Origin: Monosporascus cannonballus
Taxonomy: Eukaryota > Ascomycota > Sordariomycetes > Xylariales
Direction of reading: 5' to 3'
DNA length: 64,000 bases
NCBI GenBank assembly: GCA_004154925.1
Contig: QJNS01000195.1
Location: 1 to 64,000, forward strand
Positions 37,912 to 51,500 of the stretch are shown here, piece by piece. The notes beneath the pieces were generated by a model. That model was not told where the DNA came from and did no database searches. It was given only the letters and a program-made list of their open reading frames with translations. The translations under genes and the position numbers were made by a program. Each line of letters begins with the position of its first letter. Position 1 is the first letter of the stretch.

Positions 37912-39135
37912 ATGGGCACGTCCGCCAGCATCTTTTCTAACGCTTCTTACCCGGCTAACGTAAATCAACCAGACCGCAACCCCTTCGCAGAACTCAACAG
38001 CATACTCAAAATTGCCACAGAACCTTTCGTGAACCTGGGCGCCAGCGAAATGCCTGAGACTACTGCTGTTGCTTCCTCGACACCTGCCCCAACCGCCAAG
38101 GGCGTCAAGGAAAAGGTCAAGGCGGATGCTACCGGCAAGGTTGACGACGGGAAGTGGTCTCCCGAGGAGACCATTAAGCTCCTCTTCCTCGTCATGCAGC
38201 ATGAGAATTCGGAACTTGCCGTCCAGGGATGGAAGGACATCGGTGAGAAGGTTCAAAAAGTCTTCGATGGCAAGTATTCTGCAGAGGCAGCAAAGTAAGC
38301 TTTCCTTTTTAAACTGCTGTCCGGTGTCATCTTGTTTCCTTCACTTTTCCTCTCCTCCCTCCTTTAAAAACATGTTCTTCAATTTCGGTCTTCCCACTTG
38401 AGACAAGCCTCTCTTCCCCATGCAGCTTTCACCGTGGTGAGATCATGAGATGACTAAATGAATAATAGGAAGCGATTCCGCAATGTCCGCCGCGCATATA
38501 TAGAGGAGTTCCCTCTTCCCAAGAAGCAAGACGGACCACGCACCGACACCCAAGCCGCGCCAAAGGGCAAAGCTAAGGCGGCGGCACCCAAGTCCCGCAA
38601 GCGTTCCGCCGCTGTTGCCGCCGTCGTCTCCGGTGTCCAAGACAGCAACGACGCGGACGGCGAGGTGGCCGGCGAGGACAGAGCCGCCAAGCGGGCTAAG
38701 ACCGAGAAGCAGCCCGCCGCTGCCCCGATCAAGGAGGAGGCTCAGAAAGGCGATGCCACAGAGGAGGATGCGGCCGCGGCCACGAGCGAGCAGGAGAAGC
38801 AGGAAAAGCCCGCTGTTGCCAAACCGAAGCCCAAGCGAAAGGTTCCCGCCAAGAAGACCAAGGCCGAGAAGCAGGTCGCCGACGTCGACGCGGGAGATGA
38901 CCAGGCTAACGTTAGCGAGAAGCCCAAGTCAAAGGCCAAGCGCGCCACCGCCAAGCCTCGAGCCGGGAAGGCCGTGCATAAGGCCGAGTCGACCTCGGAC
39001 CGGAAGCCCGAAGAGGCCAAGCCTGAAGAAGACAAGCCTTCCTCTATCACTGAAGCCGACGACGCAGATGAACCGGCTCAGGATGGCGACACCAAGATCC
39101 AGGGAGGTGAAGGTACGGGTGGCAAAGATCAGTAG
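37912..39135 (+). CDS. Myb/SANT-like protein with basic, histone H1-like tail
   Basis: Predicted nuclear, chromatin-associated protein of 349 residues; the exact role is unknown. Two exons (37,912-38,294 and 38,469-39,135) flank a 174-bp intron with GTAAGC donor, TGACTAAAT branch-like site and AATAG acceptor. Splicing yields AAKKRFRNVRRAYIEEF in frame. Residues about 80-140 (KWSPEETIKLLFLVM ... GWKDIGEKVQKVF) have the tryptophan-spaced three-helix look of a Myb/SANT-like domain. The rest is Lys/Ala/Pro/Glu-rich and disordered, with basic runs such as KPKPKRKVPAKK and KSKAKRATAKPR resembling H1 tails or AT-hook flanks. It ends in an acidic stretch. The first ATG was chosen, and an internal Met at about residue 47 is a possible alternative start. 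Splice and domain evidence are good; function is inference. Confidence 0.8.
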
Positions 39136-42100
39136 GCGGTGTGATGCATGCGGCATCAGCAAGTCGTGCATCGTCCGAATAAGGCAAGGAGATATGGATA
39201 CCGGCTCTACGCCTATTTCTCTTGCTTCGATGGTGAGTTGCAATTCACGTACAACAGGCTCCGCCTACAAGTACTAACTAGTGTAATATTAGCGCAGTCC
39301 TCCGATAGAGGCTTTTGATCGCTTCTTCGCGACATCAACTTTGATATTTTCGTTTGCGTTCCATTAGACTACCGACGATGATGTTTTCCCCGAATTTCCG
39401 GCTAGTGCATATACAGGAGTTGCCTATTCATATCAGATATCGTCGGCGGTGGCCATCCATGCAGCAAGCTAGTCTTACTTTGGTCGTTTCTCCGCGGCCG
39501 GCTCTTCAGGAGTATTTGAGAGCAGAATTAGACAAGGGCTCGCGTTGATTTGTCACGAGAATTTTGCTTTAGTTTACAGGTAGATCTGGGCATCAATTGG
39601 CAACTCAATAAACTACGGCCATCGCTATCTTTCCTATGCTATTGTTCGGCCGTGCCCGGGATCGTATTATATGGACTTGGTTCTCAAAAAAGGGTTCAAC
39701 AAGCAGGGTCGGTTAGAGCCACCAAGACAGGCGTTAGGCTCATAAGACGCTTTCATGTGCACAAAACTATCGTAGATGGATTCAACAACTACTTACCCTT
39801 GTTTCTCTTAACCCCATACATCAGTTCCGCTCCATATCGGGACATGTATCTCACAGGACGGGACTATCCGCCACCCCTTCTAATCCCCCGGAGCACCTGG
39901 ATAAGCAGCTTCGATCGCCTGGTGCTGACATAGTGCTCTAATTCAAGTATTGCCAAAGCGATATCTTACAGCCTGACCTGTGCCCTTCTACAATGCATCG
40001 CAGGGCCCGCGGCTCCTTGGTAGTCGGTAATACCTACGTGAGCCTATGCCCATACCGGCGGCGCCACGTGTTTATCAGGGAGGATGGTTTAGCTCGCGGC
40101 CTGTATGAAACAAGAGTTACGGGACGTCTTCTCTATGGGTACAGGCGAGAGCGAGCAAGGCCCGACGCGGTCTTGATCGATTCCGCCTCGGGGGTATTCC
40201 CAACTCTCTTCACTCGGGCCTTGGTCGAGCCCCGCTGACGTAGGTGGTATATATCCTGCTTTCCCTCTGCCAGTTGGGTAGATAGGGACACGTGATTAAC
40301 TTCATCGAATAGTGAGTAAAGCTTGTACCTACCTTGCTGTCTCGGCTCATGATCAACCTACCGCCCAAAAGGAAAAAGGGGGGCCTACCGTTTGCAGGAT
40401 TTATGTACGATTAAACTACCGATATCCAATGATTTGGCCCATGGCCCGCCGTATTCTACGCACGTATTTCATTGTGTAATAGCCCAATGTGTGCTCTGAA
40501 CTGGCAGCACTTTCCTAGTTCGCAATGAAGAGCTATCAGACGCGGCGGTGGACTCGGAAGATCACCAAGACGGCTTTCCTCATCCCCTTATCGCGGAGTT
40601 AGCCAAGATGGCTTGAGCTGCGTTGTAAATACAGCAGGTAGTATATCCATCTCAAGCTAGAACAGAGCGGATAGTCCGTGCAAGCCATCTCAGCTAGAAT
40701 ATAAACTGGCAAGGCGCATACCAAGAGGAGATTTCCGAAATTCAGAGGCTTCTTTATAGACTATGACTAGCATTGGTAGTATAATCATTACCTTCGCGTG
40801 GTGCTATGGCAGAATACAATTCGCAACCGAGGACATACATAGTCTCGGGCCGCACATTCTCTCCAGCAAGCAACCCTGTCATAGAGCTTAGCATATAGGA
40901 TATAGAAACAACGCTTTGCTTCCTATGAGCTCCATCACCCTTTGTATGAAAACATCTCGGGACAGGTTCATAATGGCGGGTGAAGGATTCGGCCCCTTCC
41001 CAAAAACCACTCAAGCTCCCAAGGGGGGCTTAGAGAGGCTGGTATAGTCAAGCAAGCATCGTAGGTACTTACTTATGCTTCGTTCAACCTATGGAAATTG
41101 TCGTTGATGCTCGGTGGTTACATTCGTCGCATTTGAGTTTGCCCTTCGCGATGGGAATCTGGGCAGTCTATTTACGCATATGGCAGGGTAATTCCCCTGG
41201 ATGTGTGGCTTCCAGAATCCTTACGTGGAGTTCCTCTTTCCCAGGGCCTTCTTTGGGTAGGTTCGCTCACTGGCTCACTCGCGTCCCGGCCCCAGGATGA
41301 AAGATTATTGCTCAGCGAAGGTTCCCTTGGCGTTCGCTCAGGGTTTTTAAAACCCGCGTGGTAGATCACGTTGCCGCATGACGATGCAAGGTTGTGTGAC
41401 TGCACCTGCCATTGTCTGGAAGACCCCATGGATCGACTGCGGCGGCAGAGTACGAGACCAATGACGGTCGACTCGCCGTTGGAAGTCACTCGACCCTGGC
41501 CCGAGTTCCCCGCGCCAAGAGCGTCGTCTCACATTGTTACCTGGTAACACGGCGAGGCCGACGTAACAAGCAGGTACTGCATTGGCCAAGATCCCCGTAC
41601 ATGTCTGGGGTGCTCGTCCTGGATGTAAGCGATTCCGGATGGTGAAAGTTCCGGTACAAGTCTCGCCTATTGGGGTCTTGGCATAGGACAACGGCGACTC
41701 AATTGATACCCCACCTAGTCTGGGGAAAATCATCAACGGCCATCGTGGTCAAGCCATCCATGTGGGTGGTGGTTCTGGGTGTACGCGTCCCCGCGCATGA
41801 TGCCGCTCACGATGCGTTTCGATTGGGTTGCATCGCATGCTGTTCAACACTTTCCCCTCTAAGGGCGTCCTCAAAACCGGAAGGCTGTGGCTCGGCCCCT
41901 GGATCTTGATGGTTCGTCCGACCCTCCTCACCAGCACGTGCGCGCACAATTAAGAACGCATGGGGATGGGTCAGAACCTTATCTAAGGAACGGCCCTACA
42001 TTAGTCCAAGGATCCAGAAACCCGACAGCGTCTGGAAAACTCTGAGGGCAGAGGACACTCGTGAAGCCCCGCCCGTTCCTGCGAAATATGCGTATTCGTA

Positions 42101-45100
42101 TCATGTACAAATTATTTCAGGATGGAAGAGAGCGTGAGACTTGTCAGTTCGCCATCTGAACTCTGCCAGGACCTTCATGCATACGGACGCCCAATCCTGC
42201 GAGGTCATCAGGCGGGCTCCGCCGTCTCATTCGCGTTCAATACGGATCCCCTATGACTGACAGGCATATGGCGTGGTAGCTTGCAGCGTGTTCATTAGCT
42301 GTAGGAGCATAAATCTTACTAGAGGTAGGCATAGGTTCACGATCTCGGCGATGCTCCGTGATGATCTAACACTCAGCTGTGACATCGGAAGGTAGATGCT
42401 GAAAAATCACGGTGCATTTGCGGGGATCTGAAGGTGCATAATAGAGCAGAGTTCACCAATTTTTATCTACCCCGGATCCGAGTACGGCCCGGTGGGTGGG
42501 TCATCAGGCTGGGTTTACAGTACCCCTACGTGCATATATTAGGTGTGCCCATCGGTAATTTGCCTGAACACCCTCTGATGTTGATAATCAGAGCACCACG
42601 TCTGGCCAGGGTTTCATGGCTCTCTTTCTTGCCCATGATTTGATAGGGCACCTTACCAAGTCCTGTGCAAGTACTTAAGCCCAAGACTGTTTTCCAGCTA
42701 GGTAAGGGTTGGTGGGGGTGTGCTCGAGTCCGGAGCCAGCAGACCGGCGTTGTACCATGGACAATGGCCTCTCCTGGTTAACAAGCACGAACTCATACGG
42801 CCTGATGCGTCATCCCGAAAATCGTAGCAAGTATTGGCGGCTTGGCTAGCCATGCCTATGTAAATTGACCGAGGCATGCAGTTCGTTGGCAACGCCTTGC
42901 TCTGGCAATGTTGCGAGGAAGGAAAACCGACTTGTAGGTTCAAGTAATAAACAAGCTGTAGTAGAGAAGTCATTATGGACCCAAGAATGAGATCCTCGCG
43001 AAGTAGGAGTTCTTGGGGACTAGGTGGTAGCGACAAGACTTCCACCGAGAGCAAGATTAGTTGGGAGCATGAGAAAGACGCCTCGCACAGGGTCACTGAA
43101 ACGAGACTATAGCGTCAGGGGCGATGTGGAATATTGCAGAGTGCGAGTTCCTTTCTGTAAGCCGACAGTTGCCCCTTTATCATCTGGGGACGTCTTTAGC
43201 CCCTGAGGACCTTCCTTCCTTCCTCGGGGATCCCGCCTTGACCACTCCAGGGATCTACTGATTTGGGCAAACACGCCATTTAGCGATGCTCGTGGCCATC
43301 TCTGCAGTTTAAACAAGGATACCATCTGATACCATCTGGGTGGCTGTCTTCTGTCTAGGTCCCGGCGGTTCAGCTACGTATATCATAGTTTAGCATCGGT
43401 GCTGTCGCCTAAACACCGGTTGTTGAAGCCATAACTGCTTCTTATGCTCTCCAAGCCCCTTTGAGCTGGTACTCAATCACATCGCTTCAGGGTCTAAGAC
43501 CCGTGGGAAGCTCGAGCCGCCGACATGACTAGTATGAAAGCACTGCTGTAGTTGAAGTTACACTACGTTACAACTTCCACGGTATCCCCTGAAGCATAGC
43601 ACACCCACCCAACATGAAGATCAAGCCGCCTCTACCATCTTACATATACAACACACCCCACATCCCGCGCCCCAGTCTGCGCGGTCGTCGACGTACAGGA
43701 GTTGATGCTGTGTCCCCGTCCAGAAGCCGCAGCTGTCGGCGTCTAGCGCCAGGACGTGCGCGGCATCGGCTGCGGCACCGCGTCATGGCCGGGGATAGGA
43801 GCTATTTGGCATGGGCTCAGCGGGAGAGACGTCCAGTGTCGCTGGAGATGAGTCGGCGCGATAAGTCGGCAAGAGTGCAGGGGTGATTGGTGGATTAAGG
43901 TGCAGTTGCGTCGGCAGCTGCAGGAGCTGTGGGGTCCTGATGATGCCGCTGCCGTTGTCTCCAGCGCCGCCAGGTTATCATTCTCTCAGGCCCCTCCGTC
44001 ACCGCCGCCACCTCCCTCACAACGGGGTGCAGCGTTATGAGGCGCGACAGGCGCTTACACCGGCGGGGTAATCGACGCCGCTGAACTAGGCGTAACAAAA
44101 CCGACCGCCGGGACGCAGCTCCATGTTTCAACAACTGCCTCGGCAGCGCACGGTGCTACGACCGGCTCCGTGGGGGCCTGGGTAACGGGTGACTCGACGA
44201 CCACCGGTGTTGGTGACTGGAGCCCGGGATGCGGATGCGGACGATGCATCCACTGCCCGCCGCCATCACCGCCATGTCTGCCCGGTGCAACGGGATCTCC
44301 ATCCTTCCATCCCCACCGTGTCCCGGTCGTCGCCGCCGGGCGCATCAAAGGCGCCTCTCCCTCCACCGTCACCATCGCCATCCTTTCACCCAGGTCCGCG
44401 CCACCAAGGAAGGAATGCCCAGACAGGCAGGTAGGTCGTGCACATCGTCGACCTCCCAACCCGAAGGCGGCGCAGTTGGACACGGCGGGGACGGACGGCC
44501 GCGGCATCTGGCTGCTGACAGGCGCAACTGGTTGCGGGGTATCATCGTCCTTGTTGTTATCGTCTCGCCTTCGTGGCCGTCATCATCGCCACCACCCTTG
44601 TCGTCGACCTGCTGCTGATCTATGTGAGACACGGATGACGTCGGGCTGGCAGGATACGTCGACGGGGACATGTAGTGGCGCGGGGACCGAGGTCGACTCA
44701 GCTGCCGCCGCCTTCGTCTGCCGGGAGCAGTTTAACGATAGCTGGGCAGTGGTCTGCGGGCGTGGTGATGGTGTCGCTATGGTCCCTCGGCCTATGCTTG
44801 GGGTGCGGTATTGAATGACGGCTAGTTATCCGGTCCCTTATCTTGTTATGGCGTGGATTAACTGTCTGCCTATCTAGGTGGTTGGGTAGGTATTGGGAGT
44901 CGATGGCGATGTCGATATAAGGAGGTCTCTTCAGCGTGATTTGCGTATAACTACCGGCAAGGAAGCCGCTAGGCCGTAAGTATTATAAAATATAAAGACC
45001 CAACAGCCTAAGCACCTCCACCAAGAGGATGGATAGGAGACGTAGGAGAGAAAGCTCTTCGAACAGAACGTCGGGCAATCAGTATATTCACTACATTAAA

Positions 45101-45993
45101 ACAAGAGTGAGTTACCCAAAAAGACCGACCGGCGGGCTTCGAACGAGAGAAACAGATTCCCAACCTAATAGAGCGGGAGAACTGTGTATTAGGTAGTTGT
45201 TGGATTGCCAGCCCCTTGGTTCCATCCTATTCTTATCTAGAATCAAGTCAACATCTAGAAGTGTCGGAGCATGTTCTATTCTTATGCTTCATGTTCTCCC
45301 CATTGAAGCGAACATTGGCCGCTACATCGCGTAAAGCTAAAAATTGTTTACACAGGGGCCTCTGCATCGAAGCCATTGTGAACCGTGCTCGATGGACCGG
45401 TCCTGGAGAGATGGAAGACGGGAAGGAGTCTTGACTCTCTGTGAAGGGGGGAGGGGGATAATTTGGAGACAATGAGCTACGTAGCTAGCTCTGAGAAAGA
45501 CGTCAGTACGTCGCTAATTGTGGCATAAATCAAGGTATGTGTCCCTCATCTTTGCTACAGCAGGTCAATGTTATTTCACACGCATCCCAGTAGTATGGGA
45601 CGACAAGTCTTACAGGCGGGGTGGAGAGGACCCGAGGCGTTGCACGTAAATAAAGACAAAAGCGATCTAGAGGAATGTAGAATCGATCGAGTAGCTTGAC
45701 TCGAGCGAAATTGTCAGTTGAAAAGCGAAGAAGTCTGCAAAGTCCAAGAAACGCCGGGCCAATGTATGCTCAGAGTGTGTGCCACAACGATGCATAAAAC
45801 ATATAGAACACCCCATATCCCTCATTCAAACCTGTCCATAGCCTCATCAAATGTGTCCTCAAAGTATTCTATGCAAGCGCTGGCGTCGTAAAGACTCGAG
45901 AGTATGTCCATCACGCTTCCTCTGTGATCTCCGTAACCACTTCATTTGCTGCACACCAGGCGGTAGATGGTATGCAGCTCTCATCAGCGATAC
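39136..45993. other. Intergenic, about 6.9 kb; no recognised gene
   Basis: Open frames are short and lack motifs. From about 43,670 to 44,800 the DNA becomes distinctly GC-rich with CCG/CGC/GTC-type runs. Both strands are then open for 130-210 codons, giving Pro/Ser/Thr/His/Arg-rich text without a domain. This may be low-complexity or an eroded gene. A 10-bp unit GATACCATCT is doubled at 43,318-43,337. Confidence 0.5.
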
Positions 45994-48527
45994 TTAAAAG
46001 GCACCCCCGACACTAGCGGCGGAATGAGGCTTGTTGGCTCGGCGTCCCAGTATTGTTGCACCATCCAAGTTGAGCTCGAACGCGCCCTTCTGCTTTTGGC
46101 GGTCCCTAACCTGCTGTCTCGCAGCTTGGGCCACAGCGGCACTGTGCTGACCATAGCCCTTCTCTCCTTGCCGCTCGCGCTCTCGACCGCGATCCTGCTC
46201 CTTACTCAGGTGCGTCTTCCGCATGCTCTGTTCGAGCTGCTGAGCTGCAGATTTATGTGAATAGTTTGCCTCCTGCTCTCCTTCATCCGAGCCTTCATCG
46301 AGGTTCGTAAGACGTGCCGGCGCTGCTCCTTTTGCGCCAACTTGTCTCCGACGCTTAGCCTCTTCCTCTTGCCGGTGTACGGAATAGCCCACGTCGAAGA
46401 TCTCGCGCAGGTTGACAGCACCGGGAGATCGGAAGTCCATTTGCCGTCCACCATCGACGAACTTCGACACATCGAAAGGTCGCAGAGTTTCTGGTTGCTG
46501 TTTCTTCTCCTCACGAGGCGTCGGACCGGATGCTTGGATCCAAGGGTGAGTTAGGAACTCATTGATGGTATAGCGTTTTTCAGGGTCGACAGTGAGCAGG
46601 TGGCTAATTAGGTCTTGAGCAGATTTGGAGATATCGTCCCACCATGGTGAAAGGAAGGTGAATTGACCCTTAGCAACCTTCTCAGTGAGTACCTCGATGC
46701 TCTCGTCATAGAACGGAGGGAAGCCACAGAGTAGCGTATACAACACGCACCCTAAGGCCCACATGTCGACTGACTTCGAGTACCGTTCATCCTTGACGAT
46801 TTCCGGCGCCGTGTACCCGACAGTGCCACACGGTGTCATTGTCGAGTTCTCCCAGACGACCTTGGACAGACCGAAATCTGCAATCTTAATCTGGCCAATG
46901 CCTCCAGCACCGACTCCCGGAATAAATTCTCCCTCGTCGACCTTATCCTCATCACCGGGCTGCTTCGGCTTGGGATGCTTTGAGGGTATGAAGGGTATTG
47001 GGCAGAACAGAATGTTTTCCGGTTTAATATCACTATCGATCAAGTCGTCAGTACGTATACAGCGATGGCCGGACTCACATGACGTCATTGCCATATCTGT
47101 CAATGTGGCATCCTTGTCCACAGAGAGACAGGAGCCCCTGCACGTAGACGCTAGGGAAATTGCCAACGGAAGGCTATAGACTCACCGGTGCACTATGCCC
47201 TTTTCTTCGTGGAGATACTGTAATGCCTTTGCGACCTGCACAATGACATGTCTGGAAAGGTCTTCGCTGAAATACGTAAGGCGAACGATCTGGTGGAACA
47301 GCTCCCCTCCGGGTGCCAGCTCGAGGATGATGTAGTAATACTGTTTCGACTCGGAGAAATCAACCAGCTTAATGATATTCGGGTGATCAAGCTGGCGCAT
47401 AATCTGCACCTCCTTAAGAATGTTCGCTCTCTGTTGGCGTTGTTAGCCTACGGCATCTCACAAATTGGAGCGGGATTCATCCCACTCCCACGGAACGAAG
47501 CACGACGCGAGAGAATAGTGACACGAGTCAAGAGAGTGAGAGTGAGGTAGCGAATAGTGGAACGATGCATCAGTGAAAATTTCTGACAAAGGAAAATATT
47601 TTTTTTCGCACCTCTGCAGCCTTCGGAACCTTTTTGAAGTCCGGATGTAAATGCTTGTCGCCCTACGGTAGGACCCCAGAGTTGGTAAAGAGACGAAATA
47701 CTGGGGGGCTGAAAACAAGTCCAGAAAAAGAAAACTATTATGGTCGGTGACATGGAACTCGACCGCCAGCGGAACTCACCTGCATATTGTTCATTTCGTA
47801 TTTGCGGACGACTTTGATGGCGACCTCTCCTGCGCCGCCGGTAAGATCCCTCGCTCGATAGACATTGCTGAACGCGCCGTCACCCATCTTCTCCATGAGT
47901 TCCCATCTTTCAAGGCCGGGATACCTTGGAAATTTACTCCTGCTCTCGTTCTCCTCGGCCACGAGCTTGGCAAGCTCGTCAGCCTTCTTTGGTTTCGACT
48001 GAGCGGACCCTAAGCTCTGGCCTGCCTCGGCACGATGCGCAGCGACAGCATCGGCTTGTGCAACACGAATCTGGACATTTCCAGGCTGGACAGAGTAGGC
48101 TTCCGGTACGGCGTGCTGTTGCCTATTGCCGGCAACGGCGCCTGCGGGCTCCGAAGGATGACCCATACCTTGCTGTTGATGTTGCGCAGTTGGAGAATTA
48201 TCATGCTTCCTTGAAGTGTTGTCGTCGTAGTTGGTGACCTTGGCCTGCTTGCCTATTTGGTGTATATGATGTCAGCGGGCATGGGCGTCTAGAGTTGAAG
48301 GATAGTAGTGGGTGGTGGGTAGGGGGAATGTATGGATTGATCACAAGCTGGATATGAAATGGTTAATTTGGAGGAAGAGGGGGGGGGCAGAAATCGATTA
48401 TCGGATAGTTGTAAAGGGAAACGAGAAAATTGAGAAATTCAATCAATGAAAAAAAATTGCCATGGGGAGAACAGTAATGCCACTTACCATGTCGGATGAA
48501 ATTCTTTAACTGCTGTATTGTCGACAT
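45994..48527 (-). CDS. srk1: Srk1/Rck2-like CAMK-family serine/threonine kinase
   Basis: Cytoplasmic/nuclear protein kinase of the group activated downstream of stress MAP kinases (yeast Rck2, fission yeast Srk1). Five exons on the minus strand give 615 residues: 48,527-48,488, 48,252-47,780, 47,662-47,612, 47,430-47,186 and 47,032-45,994. All introns are GT-AG (235, 117, 181 and 153 bp). It opens MSTIQQLKNFIRHG-KQAK, as this family does. Kinase landmarks: glycine loop GDGAFSNV, Lys160 in VAIK, HRDIKPEN from 269, DFG at 322-324, CGTVGYTAPE, then DMWALGCVLYTLL. The insert between HRDIKPEN and DFG (KHPKPKQPGDEDK...) is typical of Rck2/Srk1. The 51-bp exon 3 (GDKHLHPDFKKVPKAAE) is needed to complete the N-lobe. 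The C-tail is charged and ends ...LNLDGATILGRR... ASVGGAF. The family assignment is strong; the pathway role is by homology. Confidence 0.9.
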
Positions 48528-51500
48528 TTTGCGGACAGACGTCACCCAGTGAAAGAGTAGACAGCCAAAAAGAGTTTATAGCAATGCGCTATGACAGCGG
48601 TCCTGTTCAGAGTTTGCGACGTGCAGGTATCAAAGTATATCCTTTTTACAAGCCGAAAATTCAGCGGAATTAGGGAAGAAAAGAGTTTCGGGAGGCTGCT
48701 GCCGGGCAAATGGCGCCGGCTTAGGTTTTAAAGGAGGCTTCTTTGAAGTAATCTGTACTTTTGGTAGTAGGTATGTAGAATCCTGATACCTTCGGAGACA
48801 GTATGATGTCGATGGTTTTCCCTCCCACTTATCAGAGAAGAGCCTGGCTGAGGTCGTGGCGCGCGCTTTGATAAAGAATGCCCGCCTGCTTCGGATAGGT
48901 GCAGCTTTCCGCGTTTGCTGTTTAGGGATGAGAGGATTGTGTAATCCACGCAAGGACGATAGAAAAATACGGAGCCTATCTTATCTGCAAAGCGACGCGA
49001 GTTAATTAATTGCGGGGTGCAACTGCTCTGTGTGAATCAAACAAAAGGTTTGCTTGAAGGAAAAGGCTGTTGCTGTTGAAGGTGGCTGGTGGTGAGAAAA
49101 TCGTTGCAGGATCGGGGGAGGTAGAAGCAAGGACAGGCTGGTGGTTAAGGGATTTTGGATGGGGGTAGAATATGGGGCCGGCTTTAGTTTACGTAGCTTC
49201 AGGGCCGTTGCGAGGATCAGGCATATACAAGACTAGAGCCGTGTAGTGACGAAAGTTCTCTCTAGTCACTTCTAACTTTTAGTTAGTTAGTGCTCGCATG
49301 ATGCTATGCTTCTGAGTCGGTTAGGCAGTGACTTTATCAACTTTAGTGCCCTTGCAGCCGAGTTAGCGCCTAGTATGATGTCGCTTACCTTACAGACACC
49401 GAATTAGGTATACGTTAGGTAGATTGGCAATCTCTGTGCATATACGTACCTTTGGGTAGGTAAACTATTACAAAGGACTGCCCACCACGCTCTTTCAGAA
49501 GATAAAAAATGGGTAAGGCAACATGTGAATAATACCAGTAAATAGATGGCTTAATGAGGCGAATAATGAGAACTTGAAAGAAACAAAGCAGCGCTTGTCC
49601 AGTGACCTTGAATAGGGAGGATCAGGCTGACATCTTTTTCTGAATCAGGATTTGGACCAGGCAAAGCGACGAATAAAATGACGTATGGGATGGTTTGGGG
49701 AGACCTCAGTCAGTACAAGCATGAAAGATGATGCTTATGAAGAGCCGAGGAGTAACAAGGACGAAGCATGCCGTATTACCAGTAACTGGTCCAATCTCCT
49801 ATGCTACTTAAGTTACTGCATATCTACGCTAGTTTGCATATACCCGCTGATCCCGGTTGCGGCTCATGGCAAGGTATATCATCATCCTCAATCAAAGAAC
49901 GCTCACTGCATATATATGTCTGCGGGTGCGGGCGCACTCTACCGCTCGACTGTGAATAAGTACGATCCGGGGTGGAACAGGCATTGGGCAATTAGATCCA
50001 AAGCCAAGCTTAACACGATGATGATCGGACGAAAACGGCAGAAGAATGTAGGTGATTACAACTCTGTAGTCTGTCTTGCCCATCTTGTCTTATTGAGCCG
50101 CTGTGCTCGGGACGGATGACGATATTCTCTCCAGCGACGAACCGCCTCGGCTATGAGTGTAAGTGTACCTACGGTGTGCGTACCCGGCGCCTCATCGAGT
50201 CATCTCAGGCAGGTACACATCTGATATAGTACGATATTACAAATATCAAACAGGTTGATGTTCCGCAATTCATAGGAGGCTCCAATCTCTCATCTACATG
50301 CATTCTTTACGGGCCATATGCGTGTTGCTGCACAGCGCTTATCTGGCGTCTAGCTCTTCTCTCATGTCCCTGATGAATTCGAATGGAAATTTAAGATTGT
50401 AGCTGATACTGCTCAAGAGAACCCTTCGACTCCAAGCACATTCGTACCCCCGACGCCCTTTTCGATGTATTGCCCATAGGTACCGTCATTAGTAAATGAT
50501 CCGCACAATTAAAGTCTGGCAGCCTTGGCCTGGGATACATACCTACCTACATATAGAAAATTAAGCGATGCCTTACAGTATCAGTGCTTATGTATGTGAG
50601 GACGGTAACTAAGAAGATCGCGGAAGATTGGGGCCTCCCGAGATGGTCGGCATGACGTCTGGGGTGGCGTCATAACCCACTTTTCCATGTGCCTACTAAC
50701 AGGCCAGATGTGCTTTGCTGTAGGCGTCCCTGGTGGTGGCGGCTGTGTGAACACCCGATCGGCTGTAGTGACTCGGGACTAAAGAGTCCACACCCATCTC
50801 TGCCATCTTATTCGTCGAAAGCTCTTAAGAATGTTAATTTTAGCTCAAAACTGAAGCAACTGGGCTCCTCCGAAAAACACCCCACTAAACATTAGCTTGA
50901 AATAAGAGTTGTCAAGGTGCATTCAGCTCCGAACTACTAACACTCGGGTATATGTGTACGAAGTATGTATACGGGAGGTTTAGTGGTGATTCACACAAGC
51001 TTGATCCTCTTTGTCAGCTGTGTTTGTCTCCATCTTGAGTTTATTATCTCTGCTGTCTTTTTATATAACCTTCCAGTACCCCAACGTCGCATTTACAAAA
51101 TTCGCACATGGACACAATACTCCCAAGATGCTACCCAGAGGTGATTGGCTGGATAAATGACTGTGCAAAGGGAACGGGATGATAGCTATCCTTGCTGATG
51201 TCATCTGAGATGTCATAGGCAATGTCGATGCAACTCATATCCTATCTTTCTATCTACCTGATGAACGCGAGGGAGCTTATCAGCCGGTCCAGATCTGCCC
51301 GTGTGCGAGTCGGTTTCCCCATTGCACCATGATACCCCTTTCTTCGCGAAATACTCGGTCCTATAGGAGGGAGAGGCTTTTGTTGATCTTAATTACAAGT
51401 GCATCATTGGCTACAGAGACGGACGCTTCTGACTCTCTCCATCCTTTTACGACATCTTTGCCTGCTTTTACCTTGCATATTTCCAGACAATTGATTGGGC

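Noticed and set aside
45828..45915. 29-codon minus-strand frame (MDILSSLYDASACIEYFED...) just downstream of the kinase stop
   Set aside because: Very short and in the expected 3' untranslated region; a further 3' exon of the kinase could not be supported by splice sites in frame.
49685..50119. 144-codon plus-strand frame
   Set aside because: No domain, unlike codon use in the confirmed genes of the window, and overlapped by another frame on the opposite strand.
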